Notes: a model not told the origin generated them from the letters alone. 64,000 nt of DNA from Palsa-189 sp963803735 (GCA_963803735.1 CAWDNV010000019.1:310001-374000), one strand, 5' to 3'. Counted from the stretch's first letter, positions 54,068-63,490 are shown. A program made the numbers and translations.

Positions 54068-56302
54068 ATGACCGAACAGAACTTAGTCGAGCAGCCGGGA
54101 GCACTGGAATCCGGCATTGAACAGAAAGTGCCGGCCGAGGTCGTTGACCCGGAGAAACCTTGGATCGTCAACGGCGTTGCCATTTCTCGCCGCAAGATGA
54201 ATCAGGACCAAGCGCGTGCCTACGAGCGGTTCATGAAGCAAAAGGTTCGTAAGGACGCCAAGTTGAAGTCCGAAGGTTTCAGTCGCGAAGCCGCCAGTCT
54301 CGTAGAGGTTAAAAAGGCCGAAGGGTTGGAAATTTTTTCTGAAATTGGATTGGAAAACTTCCACGTCATGGAGACGGTCTGGAGCCTTCTAGAGATCGCC
54401 GCCCGGCAGAACAAGCTGGTCGTAAACGACTTTCTCGTTAGACACGGCCTTCGTGCTGCGCTCGCTAAAAAACAGCCGGCGCCGCCTGAGCACAGCTCAG
54501 TCATAGGCGAGCTGAGCACCAGCTTGGAATTATTTCGATTGTGGGACGCGGGCCTTTGGCGCACGCCCGACGTTACGTTCGAGCAGTTCCTAGAAACTCG
54601 TGCGCTCAAGTCCGATGGATATCGTTTCGGCAAGGAAGTCCTTCAAAAAGACTTCAGCGCGTCGTGTCATAAAAATTGGTTCGACTTCTGGCCGCGCCTC
54701 GACGCCAGCACGCTCAAGCAGGGATATTCGCAAACCGAACTCGAAGAGTGGCTCGCTGCCCAATCCGAGATAAAAGACTTTCTCCTTTTGGCATCGCGCA
54801 ACTCGCGTAAATCGAGCACAGCGATTTGTTGGCTAGTGGCCGCGTTGGTAATTGCGCCTGACCTATCGATCCTCATGGTGTCGAGTACCAGAAGCCTCAG
54901 TAAGGGGTTTATTCGCGCTCTGCGCTCGTTCTTTGAAGTTCAGAATCCAAACTCTCCGACAAAGTTCCAGCAATACTTCCCTGAGTTTTGTATTAAGCCG
55001 GATGACGGCAGCGTACTGGAATTCCGCAACCCGATGTCGCATCTAAGCCTAATCGAGCCAGTTGAATCAACCTCGATGGATTCGTCGGTTGCAGGCCGGC
55101 GTGCTCACATCATCGTCGGGGACGATATTTGTGACAACCTCAATACCGCAACACCAGACACGCGGGATTCGGGTGCCGAGAAATGGGCATTGATCGGGAA
55201 GCTAAGAACAACCTCGGGGCTCACCCTGATGCAGGCCACTCCTTGGCATAAGGACGACACTTATGCGCGTTTGATTCGCCAAAACGACGAGAATTCTGAA
55301 AAGTTCCTCGGCGTACGCATCGACCCGTGTTGGATTATCAAAAAGGAGGCGCAGCACAAAGCACTCAAAGACCTCGTTGAATCTGACATCGAAAGTTATC
55401 TGTTTCCGGAGGTGTTGAATTGGAGATTCCTCTCTTCTGAAATTCGCAAAAATAGCGAGAGCACGTTCCGCTCGCAGAATATGGTGGAGTTTCTAGATGC
55501 GGCCGACGACAAACTAAAGTTGAACTTCGACAGAGATATTTTGGCTAGCGCGGTCCTGCCAATGACGGCGGCGCCTCAGTCCGGCGACACGATCATTTTC
55601 GCCGACACCTCGTACAGCACGAGCCCGTACGCCGATCTTTCAGCCCTTGTTGTAATGCGGCAGTTCACGACCGCAGGCGGACTGAAGGCGGCATGCGTGA
55701 TGGACTTGGTATCCGGTCGCTTCCGTGGTTCAGAGTTGGCCTACCAGTTCGTGAAACTCTGCAAGCAATGGTCGCCGAGATTGCTGATCTGCGAAAAACC
55801 GCCCAACTTCGATCTACTGGAAAGTGAGGTCAAGCGTGCGGCAACTCGGTATGAAGCTAGCGTCCCTCTGTTCTTTATACCGCCGTCAAACCAGCGCGAC
55901 GCCAAACTGAAGCGCATCAAGGCAATCGAGCCGCTCGTCGGCTCGCGCCTGTTCTTCGCCAGCGGTACCTACATTGACGACCTCTTCAACCAATTGGAGC
56001 GTTTGTCGGCAACCGACTCGCCACGCAACAAGAAAAACGATTTAGCAGATGCGATCAGCATCGGCTGTCAGTTTTTCCGGCTGCACTTGTTGGGCGATCA
56101 GATGGAAAAAGACGATGATATAGCTAAGCTACAGGCCGACGCTTTTGAGCGTGCGAAGACTCAGGCCCAGTATCGTCGCATTTTTGAAGGCTTCTCAAGT
56201 CCGATGCGTATGCCGTCACCAGAGGAAGTTCCTCAGCAAGGCGGTCCGTTAGATGAAGCGGCCAGAAAACTCTTCGGCGCAAACTCACCGTTTCGCCTCT
56301 AG
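54068..56302 (+). CDS. terL: Terminase large subunit-like packaging ATPase-nuclease
   Basis: A 744-residue protein from the ATG at 54068 with CAGGAGA upstream. ATPase: Walker A-like LASRNSRKSSTAICWLV (about 242), Walker B HIIVGDDIC (about 348). C-terminal RNase H-like nuclease: IIFADTSYSTSPYADLSALVV (about 508) and NKKNDLADAISIGCQFF (about 655). The extra N-terminal 170 residues are helical and unassigned. It would pump element DNA into a capsid. It begins a rightward late-type operon. Confidence 0.83.
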   Translation: MTEQNLVEQPGALESGIEQKVPAEVVDPEKPWIVNGVAISRRKMNQDQARAYERFMKQKVRKDAKLKSEGFSREAASLVEVKKAEGLEIFSEIGLENFHVMETVWSLLEIAARQNKLVVNDFLVRHGLRAALAKKQPAPPEHSSVIGELSTSLELFRLWDAGLWRTPDVTFEQFLETRALKSDGYRFGKEVLQKDFSASCHKNWFDFWPRLDASTLKQGYSQTELEEWLAAQSEIKDFLLLASRNSRKSSTAICWLVAALVIAPDLSILMVSSTRSLSKGFIRALRSFFEVQNPNSPTKFQQYFPEFCIKPDDGSVLEFRNPMSHLSLIEPVESTSMDSSVAGRRAHIIVGDDICDNLNTATPDTRDSGAEKWALIGKLRTTSGLTLMQATPWHKDDTYARLIRQNDENSEKFLGVRIDPCWIIKKEAQHKALKDLVESDIESYLFPEVLNWRFLSSEIRKNSESTFRSQNMVEFLDAADDKLKLNFDRDILASAVLPMTAAPQSGDTIIFADTSYSTSPYADLSALVVMRQFTTAGGLKAACVMDLVSGRFRGSELAYQFVKLCKQWSPRLLICEKPPNFDLLESEVKRAATRYEASVPLFFIPPSNQRDAKLKRIKAIEPLVGSRLFFASGTYIDDLFNQLERLSATDSPRNKKNDLADAISIGCQFFRLHLLGDQMEKDDDIAKLQADAFERAKTQAQYRRIFEGFSSPMRMPSPEEVPQQGGPLDEAARKLFGANSPFRL

Positions 56303-56460
56303 GCGATAAGAGTCAGTCCTAAACAAGTTTGTAAACCGGCCGGCGCAGGCATGGCTTCGTTGCGCTGTTCGGTGCAGTGTTTTTAGAGGCCAACCAATCA
56401 CTGATTGGAATTCCTCGGCGATTTCGGCCGAGACCCGGCATCGACCGGAGGAGTAAAGCA

Positions 56461-57183
56461 ATGGTCACAATGGAAGAAGCAGTACGTCGAGTAAATGAGT
56501 TGGACAGTTTCTACAAGTTTTTCTGCCAGCATCCGCAGTATGGATGCGAGGCGAATCAGAAAATCTTGAAGGACTTCCACGGCCAACAGGAAGTCAGCCT
56601 CGTCTCGTTGGAAGGCTGTTTGCAGATTCCATCGATTCGCAACGCGCTTGCCGTCGTATCAGTAGAACGGCAGGTGGACAACATCCACGACCACGCGGAG
56701 CAAGAACGTCTCACCGCGGCAGCACGCCAGCAATCGGAGGCGCAGGACGCAGCCCGCGCGGAAGTCGTCCGTAAAGAGGAAGAGGAACGGGCTGTAATCG
56801 CCGAAGCCAACGAGCGCGAGAGATTGCTTCGTGAAGTGGCTGCGTTCTGGTCCTCCGATCGAGATATGCAGGCTCGACTGATCAAGGGCAAGTTCTGCTA
56901 TTGGAGTACGGATGATCTTCGCCGTGAAGCAGAATCCCGGCGTCTAGCACGTGCCTCGCGCAACCTCTCCGCGGAGGAGTTCGCCAAACAGCAGGGTTTC
57001 ACCGAGCCGAGGCAGAAGTCGAATCCGACCTCATTAACTTTGCCAGAGTTCGTAACCCGACAGGAAATCGGCGCATGGACCGCGAAAGAGATGCGTAAGT
57101 TCATCCGCGGCTATGTGGTCAAGGGCTACACCGAAAGAATCGTCAATGCCGCGATCACATCCCGAGTGCGAGGAGAGAATTAA
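56461..57183 (+). CDS. Unknown coiled-coil protein, 240 residues
   Basis: From the ATG at 56461 with GGAGG ten bases upstream. Long central coiled coil (EQERLTAAARQQSEAQDAAR, VRKEEEERAVIAEANERERL). C-terminal small helical domain (WTAKEMRKFIRGYVVKGYTE). Directly abuts the next gene, so a shared complex is likely. No portal or scaffold family recognised, though a scaffold role would fit the position. Confidence 0.5.
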   Translation: MVTMEEAVRRVNELDSFYKFFCQHPQYGCEANQKILKDFHGQQEVSLVSLEGCLQIPSIRNALAVVSVERQVDNIHDHAEQERLTAAARQQSEAQDAARAEVVRKEEEERAVIAEANERERLLREVAAFWSSDRDMQARLIKGKFCYWSTDDLRREAESRRLARASRNLSAEEFAKQQGFTEPRQKSNPTSLTLPEFVTRQEIGAWTAKEMRKFIRGYVVKGYTERIVNAAITSRVRGEN

Positions 57184-57936
57184 ATGCCGACCATCATCAA
57201 CAATCAGACCGTGGAACAGCGTTACGTGATCTTCCGCGAGTTCCTCGCCGCCATGCGTGCTCAAAGAATCCGGGAGTTGGCTGACGATAGCCATAACTTC
57301 GTGACGATTGCGAATCAGATCGACGCAGTCGGCACGATCTTCTCCGGCGACAACATCCGTAAAGCCGTCAATGCTCTCGGCTGGCAGGCCTTCCACTGGC
57401 TTCCAGACCCGGCAGAAGTAGTGCGGCAGCAAGCGCAGCAACGGGCCGCGCACGAGACACAACAGAAGAATCAGGCCGAACTCCGTCGCATTCTTGAAGG
57501 TTTCGCGTCAGAAAACGATGAAGTGATCTGGGACCAGCACAATCTTGACAAGTTGTGGGCATTCATCAAGGCCGAGCGTGGCAACGTCTTGGACGAGGAA
57601 GGCGTTCGTCAGTTCTGGTACGTCATGCCAGATTTACATCGTAAAGCTTTGCCGCTTCCAGAGCCAGTTCGTCGTAAATCGGACCGCGAACTTAGCGCCC
57701 AATACGAGCAAGAGCGGCGAGAGGCAAGAGAACGTCAGTTAGAGAAACAAGCTAAAAGTCCAGAGGCGCTCCTACAAGAGTGTTACCGCATCAATCGTAT
57801 CCGTGAAATGTCTTACCACGGACCGGATTGGGCTGCTACTTGGCATAAGCAACGCCAAGAATACGAAGGCTTGAAGACTCGGTTCCCGGACTTCACTGAC
57901 AAGATCGATGCCCTTATTGCGAAGGTTGGGTCATGA
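57184..57936 (+). CDS. Unknown helical protein, 250 residues
   Basis: Starts just after the previous stop. Helical, with charged coiled region near 170-200 (RELSAQYEQERREARERQLE). Another segment (DEEGVRQFWYVMPDLHRKA) is unusual but unassigned. Ends in an ATGA overlap with a very basic small protein. No family recognised. Confidence 0.5.
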   Translation: MPTIINNQTVEQRYVIFREFLAAMRAQRIRELADDSHNFVTIANQIDAVGTIFSGDNIRKAVNALGWQAFHWLPDPAEVVRQQAQQRAAHETQQKNQAELRRILEGFASENDEVIWDQHNLDKLWAFIKAERGNVLDEEGVRQFWYVMPDLHRKALPLPEPVRRKSDRELSAQYEQERREARERQLEKQAKSPEALLQECYRINRIREMSYHGPDWAATWHKQRQEYEGLKTRFPDFTDKIDALIAKVGS

Positions 57937-58070
57937 ACGATAGACCCGACTCTCGTAAGCGACAGAAAGAGCAGCGGCGTCTAGAACGTCGCCGGCTGAA
58001 AGAACTTCGCCGACAGCGGCGAAAATCAATTACCGCCATCGAGCGGAAGGAGCATTCATGTTCGACGTAG
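57933..58070 (+). CDS. Very basic small protein, 45 residues
   Basis: ATG overlaps the previous stop (ATGA) and the stop lies inside the next gene. About a third of residues are Arg or Lys (RKRQKEQRRLERRRLKELRR). Likely binds DNA, perhaps inside a capsid (inference). Confidence 0.55.
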   Translation: MNDRPDSRKRQKEQRRLERRRLKELRRQRRKSITAIERKEHSCST

Positions 58071-58381
58071 AGGAAGAGATTCAATTTTTGAAGAACGAGG
58101 TGTTGGAGTTGCGCCGCCAGCAGTCCAGTCGTCGCGGCCCAGAGGGTCCGAAAGGTCCGAAAGGCGATTCCGGGCGTGATGCCGTCCTGATTGTTAAGAC
58201 CGACACGAAAGAGAATCGTGTAGACATTTTCAACGACGGTAAAAAGGTTGCCGAACTAGTTCCCATTGCAGGCAAAGACGGCAAGGACGCAGTGATCAAC
58301 CGCGAAGAGTTGCTCCAACTCATTCGGCAGACTTGGCGGGAAATGATTGACGGGTTGTTCTCTAAAGCTGCCGCGAAGTAA
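58058..58381 (+). CDS. Coiled-coil protein with a short collagen-like stretch
   Basis: A 107-residue protein. N-terminal coiled coil (EEEIQFLKNEVLELRRQQ), then GPEGPKGPKGDSGRD (four to five GxY triplets), a beta region and GKDGKDAVINREELLQLIRQ. Collagen-like repeats are common in virion fibres of phages. GGAAGGAG precedes the ATG. Confidence 0.65.
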   Translation: MFDVEEEIQFLKNEVLELRRQQSSRRGPEGPKGPKGDSGRDAVLIVKTDTKENRVDIFNDGKKVAELVPIAGKDGKDAVINREELLQLIRQTWREMIDGLFSKAAAK

Positions 58382-58495
58382 CGCAACCGTCTTCCGTAAT
58401 ACGCAGTAACGTCGCAGTCCCACCATAAACATCAACCCCAACCAGCGCACCGGACAGGTGTGTCTGCACACGGCTTTAAGCCGCACAGGAGATTT

Positions 58496-59161
58496 ATGTC
58501 CATTTTTGTAGATTTCGGAGTTAACAGTTTGAACCCGTCATTCGCGGGAGGACTCGCGGGGATAAAATATTTCACCAGACCCGGAGGAGGGCCGGGAGGT
58601 CGTCAGGTCGCCGCCAACACCACAGGATTGCCGCAACCTTCCGGAGCGGGGGTCGGTCTTCAGATGTCAACGCCAATCGGAACGACGCAAACATCTGGGT
58701 CTTCCGCAGTTGGTCAGTTGCCCTACCCCGGTAAGAGCGTCCTGAACGGTCAAATGGTTCGTATTCGTATCGCCGGTGCTAGCAGCGTCCTTAGCGGCAC
58801 CTGCACAGTGACGTTGATTGCAAGCACGCCGCCGTTTACGTTCGTCACAGGTCAGAGTCCACAGGGTCCGAACTTCACCACCATCGCTGGAACCGGGGCA
58901 CAGGCTGCCTCCGGTGCTTGGACAATTGAAGCGGCGGTCATGCTTTCTGCTTCTGGATTGTTCAGCGGCAGATATTCAGCGATGTACAACGGTGCTTACC
59001 ACAACACAGGAAGCAGCACACCTTGGGTCGCGCTCGACAACACCGTGAACGGCATTGACCCGACCACAGCGGCACCGTTCGGATTGTTCGTTGGTGCCAA
59101 TTTCTCGGTCAACAGCGTAAATAATTTCGCGCAATTGACCGAATTCCGAATCATCGACTAA
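58496..59161 (+). CDS. Beta-rich structural-type protein, paralogue 1 of 3
   Basis: A 221-residue protein from the ATG at 58496 with CAGGAG upstream. It shares an order of motifs with the next two genes: VDFGVNSLNP start, NTTGLPQPS, VRIRIAG, TTIAGTGAQAASGAWTIEAA, GRYSAMYNGAYHNTGSS then PWVALDNTVNG, and a final LTEFRIID strand. Predicted all-beta. No family can be named; a virion surface or coat role is inferred from position in the late operon. Confidence 0.6.
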   Translation: MSIFVDFGVNSLNPSFAGGLAGIKYFTRPGGGPGGRQVAANTTGLPQPSGAGVGLQMSTPIGTTQTSGSSAVGQLPYPGKSVLNGQMVRIRIAGASSVLSGTCTVTLIASTPPFTFVTGQSPQGPNFTTIAGTGAQAASGAWTIEAAVMLSASGLFSGRYSAMYNGAYHNTGSSTPWVALDNTVNGIDPTTAAPFGLFVGANFSVNSVNNFAQLTEFRIID

Positions 59162-59236
59162 CCAGTTTTCCCTTTCTCACAACCAAATTTCACGCCTAAA
59201 AGGCGTAGCCACAAAGTGGCAAAAGGAGATTTTCCC

Positions 59237-59878
59237 ATGCCAGTAGCAGATTTTCAGGTAAGTGGTGTGTTGCAATCGGTTGTTAGCGGTGTCGGGAGTA
59301 CAGTCAAGTATTTCCCTCGTCCTAACGTCTCAACCGGAAATCAGGTTTTGCTGCCATCGGCGACGAACGCGACGGGGCAATTGGCGGTTTCTACTACCCC
59401 TCAAAACCGCGATGCTTTCCGTGGTCAAACCGCAAATAGCAAATTGTTGGGTCAGATGTTCCGCGTTGTAGTGGCAGGTCAGATTAACCAAGCGTCGGGA
59501 GGTACCTCTACTGTCGCGCTCTACGCAAACAACGGGTCGCTCTTCAATGATTCCAGCCCGGCTAACCCCGGTCCAAGCTATACCCAGATAGCGAGCACCG
59601 GAGCGCAATCGGGCAATCAGCCTTTTATGATCGAAGCAGCGATTTCCATGCCGAGCTTTGCCGTGCCGGGTAGTCCGGTCATCGGTCAGTCTCAGATTGT
59701 CGGTCAGTATTCTGCGATGTTTGCGGGCGCGTTTCACAACACAAATAATGCCAACCCGTGGGTCATTTTAGACAGCGCAGAGTTTAATAACCCGTTCTTT
59801 GTTGTCGGCGTAACGTTCGGCACGAGCAACTCTGCCAATTCAGCCAGCTTGTACCAGTTTCAAATTTTAGACGAGTAG
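59237..59878 (+). CDS. Beta-rich structural-type protein, paralogue 2 of 3
   Basis: A 213-residue protein from the ATG at 59237 with AAAGGAG upstream. VADFQVSGVLQSV start, SATNATGQLAVS, FRVVVAGQI, YTQIASTGAQSGNQPFMIEA, VGQYSAMFAGAFHNTNNANP, and LYQFQILDE end. Clear paralogue of both neighbours. Asn/Ser/Gly-rich and without charged clusters, as in phage capsid or decoration proteins. Confidence 0.6.
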   Translation: MPVADFQVSGVLQSVVSGVGSTVKYFPRPNVSTGNQVLLPSATNATGQLAVSTTPQNRDAFRGQTANSKLLGQMFRVVVAGQINQASGGTSTVALYANNGSLFNDSSPANPGPSYTQIASTGAQSGNQPFMIEAAISMPSFAVPGSPVIGQSQIVGQYSAMFAGAFHNTNNANPWVILDSAEFNNPFFVVGVTFGTSNSANSASLYQFQILDE

Positions 59879-59922
59879 CACGAGTAGCTCGATCAAACTC
59901 GATGCTCACAGGAGATTAAATT

Positions 59923-60543
59923 ATGTTGCTTGCAGATTTTCAAGTTAGTGGTCTAAACCCTTCTGTTGTCCCCGGTCCCGGCGTGCTTGTGGCGGGTGTT
60001 CATTATTTCCCTCGTGTCATTGGCAGTGCAATCGGGAGAACGCCTTCAACACCTTCGGCAACGAACGCCACAGGGCAGTTGCAGCTTCCCGGAGCCGCCG
60101 CGAATGTTATGACTGAGCAGATTGTTCGTGTCCGGGCGGCTGGTATTAACGGGACCAGTACCGCCACAATAGCCCTTTACGTGAACACGGGAACAATCAC
60201 ATCACCGGTTTACACAGCGATTGCCGGAACAGGCTCGCAGAGCGGTTTTGGAGTGGACTGGTCCATCGAAGCTGTTCTCTGTTCCAGCAGTTTCCAAGCC
60301 GCCAGCGGACTGATTTCAACTCTGTCGGGGCAGTATTCGGCTATAGTCAACGGCGCTTATCACAACACGAACGGTTCAGCCGCGTGGTCCGTTTTGGACA
60401 ACACGGTGACGCTCACGACAGTAGGAAGCGGAACGATGCCGCTTTCCGTACCCGCTGTGACATCTGGTCTTGTCATAGGCGCGACACTCCCCGCTTCGGC
60501 TCTGACTGTCACGCTCACGCAGTTTCAGATTTTTTCGGAATAA
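59923..60543 (+). CDS. Beta-rich structural-type protein, paralogue 3 of 3
   Basis: A 206-residue protein. LLADFQVSGLNPSVVPG start, SATNATGQLQLPG, VRVRAAGING, YTAIAGTGSQSGFGVDWSIE, LSGQYSAIVNGAYHNTNGSA, and LTQFQIFSE end. Nearest to paralogue 2 at the N-terminus. CAGGAG precedes the ATG. Three copies in a row suggest either three layers of one shell or fast diversification under host pressure. Confidence 0.6.
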   Translation: MLLADFQVSGLNPSVVPGPGVLVAGVHYFPRVIGSAIGRTPSTPSATNATGQLQLPGAAANVMTEQIVRVRAAGINGTSTATIALYVNTGTITSPVYTAIAGTGSQSGFGVDWSIEAVLCSSSFQAASGLISTLSGQYSAIVNGAYHNTNGSAAWSVLDNTVTLTTVGSGTMPLSVPAVTSGLVIGATLPASALTVTLTQFQIFSE

Positions 60544-60593
60544 CCGACAAGGGCGTAGTATCGGCTGCGCCCCTTTTCTTTCAAAGGAGAACA

Positions 60594-60779
60594 ATGAACA
60601 TAAAAACGAGACGCCGCGGCCACATTATCCCCTTCGACCCGAACGCAAGCGCTGAAGGTTCACGGAAGACACGCGCAAGTCAAACTGAAGAGGACGTTCA
60701 GAAGGCTGAGCAGATTAAGCGGGAGAAGATAGTGGCAGCGGGAATCCCACCTTTTATACCGCACCACTTGAGAAAGTAG
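60594..60779 (+). CDS. Small basic protein, 61 residues
   Basis: From the ATG at 60594 with AAAGGAG upstream. Basic, polar (MNIKTRRRGHIIPFDPNASA) with a short C-terminal helix and PPFIPHHLRK end. Last gene of the late operon; convergent with the DUF262-HNH gene. The 186 bases after it hold nothing recognisable. Confidence 0.5.
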   Translation: MNIKTRRRGHIIPFDPNASAEGSRKTRASQTEEDVQKAEQIKREKIVAAGIPPFIPHHLRK

Positions 60780-60965
60780 CCTTGCGGGCCGGTGCAGGCG
60801 GCTCGCCTTTCCTGCCAAGAACGCGGAGGACTCATTGCTGCCGCAGTAAGTAGAAGTTGGAAAGTACCTTCGGCCCAATTCCAAAGACAGGCAGCAGGAA
60901 ACGCGCAATCTCATTTCGATCACCGTTTCGCAGCACTCTCGCACAGTTAATCCGACCACCCTGCA

Positions 60966-62005
60966 TTACGTCCCAGATTTCCTTCGGTTGTCGTCTTTAC
61001 ACAGCATCTGGCAGTTCGCCGCTGTCGTTTTCCCGCCTTCGTGCCAAGGCTTGATGTGATCGCCTTCCATTTCATCCAATTGAAACTTCTTCTTGCACTT
61101 CACGCAGAGTCCCTTTTGCCTCTCGTACGCTTCCCGCTTCATGTTGTCGGAGAATGTGCGGATGTTCAGGTGTTTTTCATCCCCATCCAGCACATACGGG
61201 TAGATACCCGACTTCCTCTCCACATCTTCGTCCATCATTAGCTTGACAACCTGCTTTTCCAGCTTGTCCGTATCGAACGATTTGTCCTTGAACTGATTGT
61301 AAAGACCGCCCCAATCGACACCCTTCATTTCCTTGCGATATTTCGGGAACGTGGCTTTGACCCAACCAATAACGCGTTGGAAGTATTGCCACAGCGGCGT
61401 CGCGTTCTCGTCGTGCTGATGCTTCGACATGTACTCTTCGATCTTTCCCTCTGAGCGCCATTCAATCGCCGTTTCCAGATAGTCCTGCCGAATCGGGCTG
61501 CCTCGGAGATAATCGCTCGCCAGTCCATACGCCGGGCAACCCGTCTTGCTGAAATAGCGCTTGGCATCGGCCGTCCACGGTCCGGCATACACCGCGTTGC
61601 GCAATTCCTGATCGGTGTGCTCCTCGCCGGCGATGTTGATGGTTCGAAACCAATCCAACTTTTCGCTGTCCGTCCCTGAGCAGAAATAGACCATTAACTT
61701 GTAGTTAAGAATCTGTTGCTGTTGATCGTTCTTGAGATTGTGAAAAGCCAGCCCTTTGATGGAAAAATCACCGTTGACGTACTGACAGATGGAGAGCGTT
61801 CGCTGCTGCCCGTCGATCACCTCAAAATGGCCGTCATTGCGTACCGCCCAGTACATCACATTCAGCGGAAAGTCCTTGCGGACACTATCGATCACCGCGT
61901 CCCGTTGCTTGTCCTTGTAGATGAACTCTCGCTGAAACGGCGGGCGAATGTCGAGCTTTCCGCCGTAGGCGATGACCCCCGCTTCCGCGTTGTCGGCGTA
62001 AACAA
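60966..62005 (-). CDS. DUF262 plus HNH nuclease, N-terminus lost by deletion
   Basis: About 345 residues. The DUF262 part is seen in YGGKLDIRPPFQREFIYKDK and HFEVIDGQQRTLSICQYVNG; the HNH part in CVKCKKKFQLDEMEGDHIKP, then WHEGGKTTAANCQMLCKDDN. Usual relatives start about ten residues earlier than the natural-looking sequence here (YADNAEAGV). The frame is open to 62060, but those codons come from the fused methylase read in the wrong frame. It may still be expressed from that fusion start. Confidence 0.75.
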
Positions 62006-62443
62006 CGAAAACGGCGGATTGGTGACGACGATATCTGCTTGCTTGAGTAGCTTGACGCATTCCTTGCTGCGAAAGTCGCCGTCGCCTTTGAGTTTGTGGA
62101 TGCCGATTTCGTCCGGGTCGGGGACGCGGTTGTCGCTCTTATCGCCGTCGTATTCGAGGTAGATTCCCTTTTCCCCCGTGTGCTTGCTGAACACATCAGC
62201 GTCGCAGTTCTTGTAGCAGGTGGTGATCAGCTTCTTGAGCTTCAGCTTCTCGAAGTTGTGCGAGAAGTAGTGAAAAAAGTTACTGACCTTGGGATCATCG
62301 CAGTTGCAAAGGACCGTCTTGTTCTTGAAATGCTTGGTGTAATGCCGCAGCTCTTTTTCGATGTCAGAAAGCTGCGTGTAGAACTCATCCTGTTTCGACG
62401 CCTTCGCGGCGCGAAAGCTTCGGTTCAGCGGCTGGCTTGGCAT
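61995..62443 (-). pseudogene. EcoRI-type adenine methyltransferase, N-terminal fragment
   Basis: An ATG at 62443 opens a protein like EcoRI-family modification methylases (DEFYTQLSDIEKELRHYTKH, CNCDDPKVSNFFHYF, then the catalytic NPPF motif in VVTNPPFSLF). Right after NPPFSLF the coding sequence is gone and the DUF262 gene begins within a few bases, in another frame. So the catalytic and recognition C-terminal half is deleted. Methylation activity is not expected. Confidence 0.8.
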
Positions 62444-62572
62444 TTTGCGGTTGTTTTTAACAATCGCCCGAGATGGAGAATACGCATTTTTAACGGAATT
62501 GCAAAGGACAACAGAGTGGCCCGCGCGTCACGTAGCTTTGACGGACCCTCCGGCAGCCCCGATAATTAAAGC

Positions 62573-63214
62573 ATGCTACCGCGCGTCACACCGATCAATC
62601 CGAAACGTCTCGCCGCAGCTTTCGACCATTCGGACTTCATTTTCGAATTGAAGATGGACGGATGGCGTTGTGTCGCCTACGTGGAAGACGGCCGGTGCGA
62701 GTTGGTGTCCCGCAACCGGAACACGTACAAATCCTTCGCGCGGCTCACTAAGGCTCTGGCGGAATTGCCGGTCAAAAACGCAATTATTGATGCCGAAGTG
62801 GTCTGTCTCGATCAGGACGGCAAGAGTGTCTTCCTTGACCTAATGCGCAAGCGAAAGGCGGAGGCGATTCTCTATTGCTTTGATCTGCTCTGGCACGATG
62901 GTGAAGATTTACGGAGCCTGCCGCTGATCGATCGCAAGCGACGGCTGCGCCAGTTAGTCAACGGTCATGCCGGTCTGCTCTATGCCGAACATGTCGAACG
63001 CTGCGGAGTGGATTTGTTCCGCGCGATTTGCCAGAAGGACTGCGAAGGCATCGTAGCGAAACACCGGAACGCGCCGTACGTCAGTAGCCCGGCAGTTTGG
63101 TGGAAGGTTCGCAACCCGGACTACAGCCAAAAGCGCGGCCGACAGGAGATGTTCGAGAACTTCAGGACCAAGGCTGAGCCTGCCATCAGGCCATTGACAG
63201 CGTTCGAGCCCTGA
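62573..63214 (+). CDS. Minimal ATP-dependent DNA ligase (adenylation domain)
   Basis: A 213-residue protein with the nucleotidyltransferase motifs: lysine nucleophile in FELKMDGWRCVAYVE (motif I), IIDAEVVCLDQDG (motif III), YCFDLLWHDGEDL, EGIVAKHRNAPY (motif IV) and WWKVRNPDYS (motif V). No OB-fold domain follows, so it is only the adenylation part of a LigD/LigB-like enzyme, although the family can act in such short forms. It faces the methylase fragment divergently. Confidence 0.8.
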   Translation: MLPRVTPINPKRLAAAFDHSDFIFELKMDGWRCVAYVEDGRCELVSRNRNTYKSFARLTKALAELPVKNAIIDAEVVCLDQDGKSVFLDLMRKRKAEAILYCFDLLWHDGEDLRSLPLIDRKRRLRQLVNGHAGLLYAEHVERCGVDLFRAICQKDCEGIVAKHRNAPYVSSPAVWWKVRNPDYSQKRGRQEMFENFRTKAEPAIRPLTAFEP

Positions 63215-63301
63215 AATAATCTGGAGGCGTAGTCCTACAGTCACCCGCAAGCACAGTTACCCGCACATTTACAATATCTTCGTTGGGAAAGGAACGCTTT
63301 C

Positions 63302-63445
63302 TTGGCTAACAAAACGGTCTGGCTTCAGGCCGGTACCGCCAACGTGCGGATCGGCGTGAAGCAAAAGCGCATTTCCATCATCGTTGACCTGAAAGCCGGT
63401 TTGACCAAGCGTTTGGCGAAGCGGCTCAAGAACAAGAGCGAATAA
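63302..63445 (+). CDS. Small basic protein, 47 residues
   Basis: TTG start at 63302 with AAAGGAA nine bases before. Product ANKTVWLQAGTANVRIGVKQ then KRISIIVDLKAG and a lysine-rich tail. Probably nucleic-acid-binding. Last gene before the right end of the element; the ligase is 87 bases upstream. Confidence 0.5.
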   Translation: MANKTVWLQAGTANVRIGVKQKRISIIVDLKAGLTKRLAKRLKNKSE

Positions 63446-63467
63446 TCAACACGTAAGTTCGGGATGG

Positions 63468-63490
63468 GCCGGAATCTGAGTGGTTCCGGC
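63468..63490 (+). terminator. Hairpin after the last element gene
   Basis: GCCGGAA (63468-63474) pairs with TTCCGGC (63484-63490) around nine bases. No T-run, so a weak terminator. The rest of 63491-63680 shows no gene. Confidence 0.4.
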
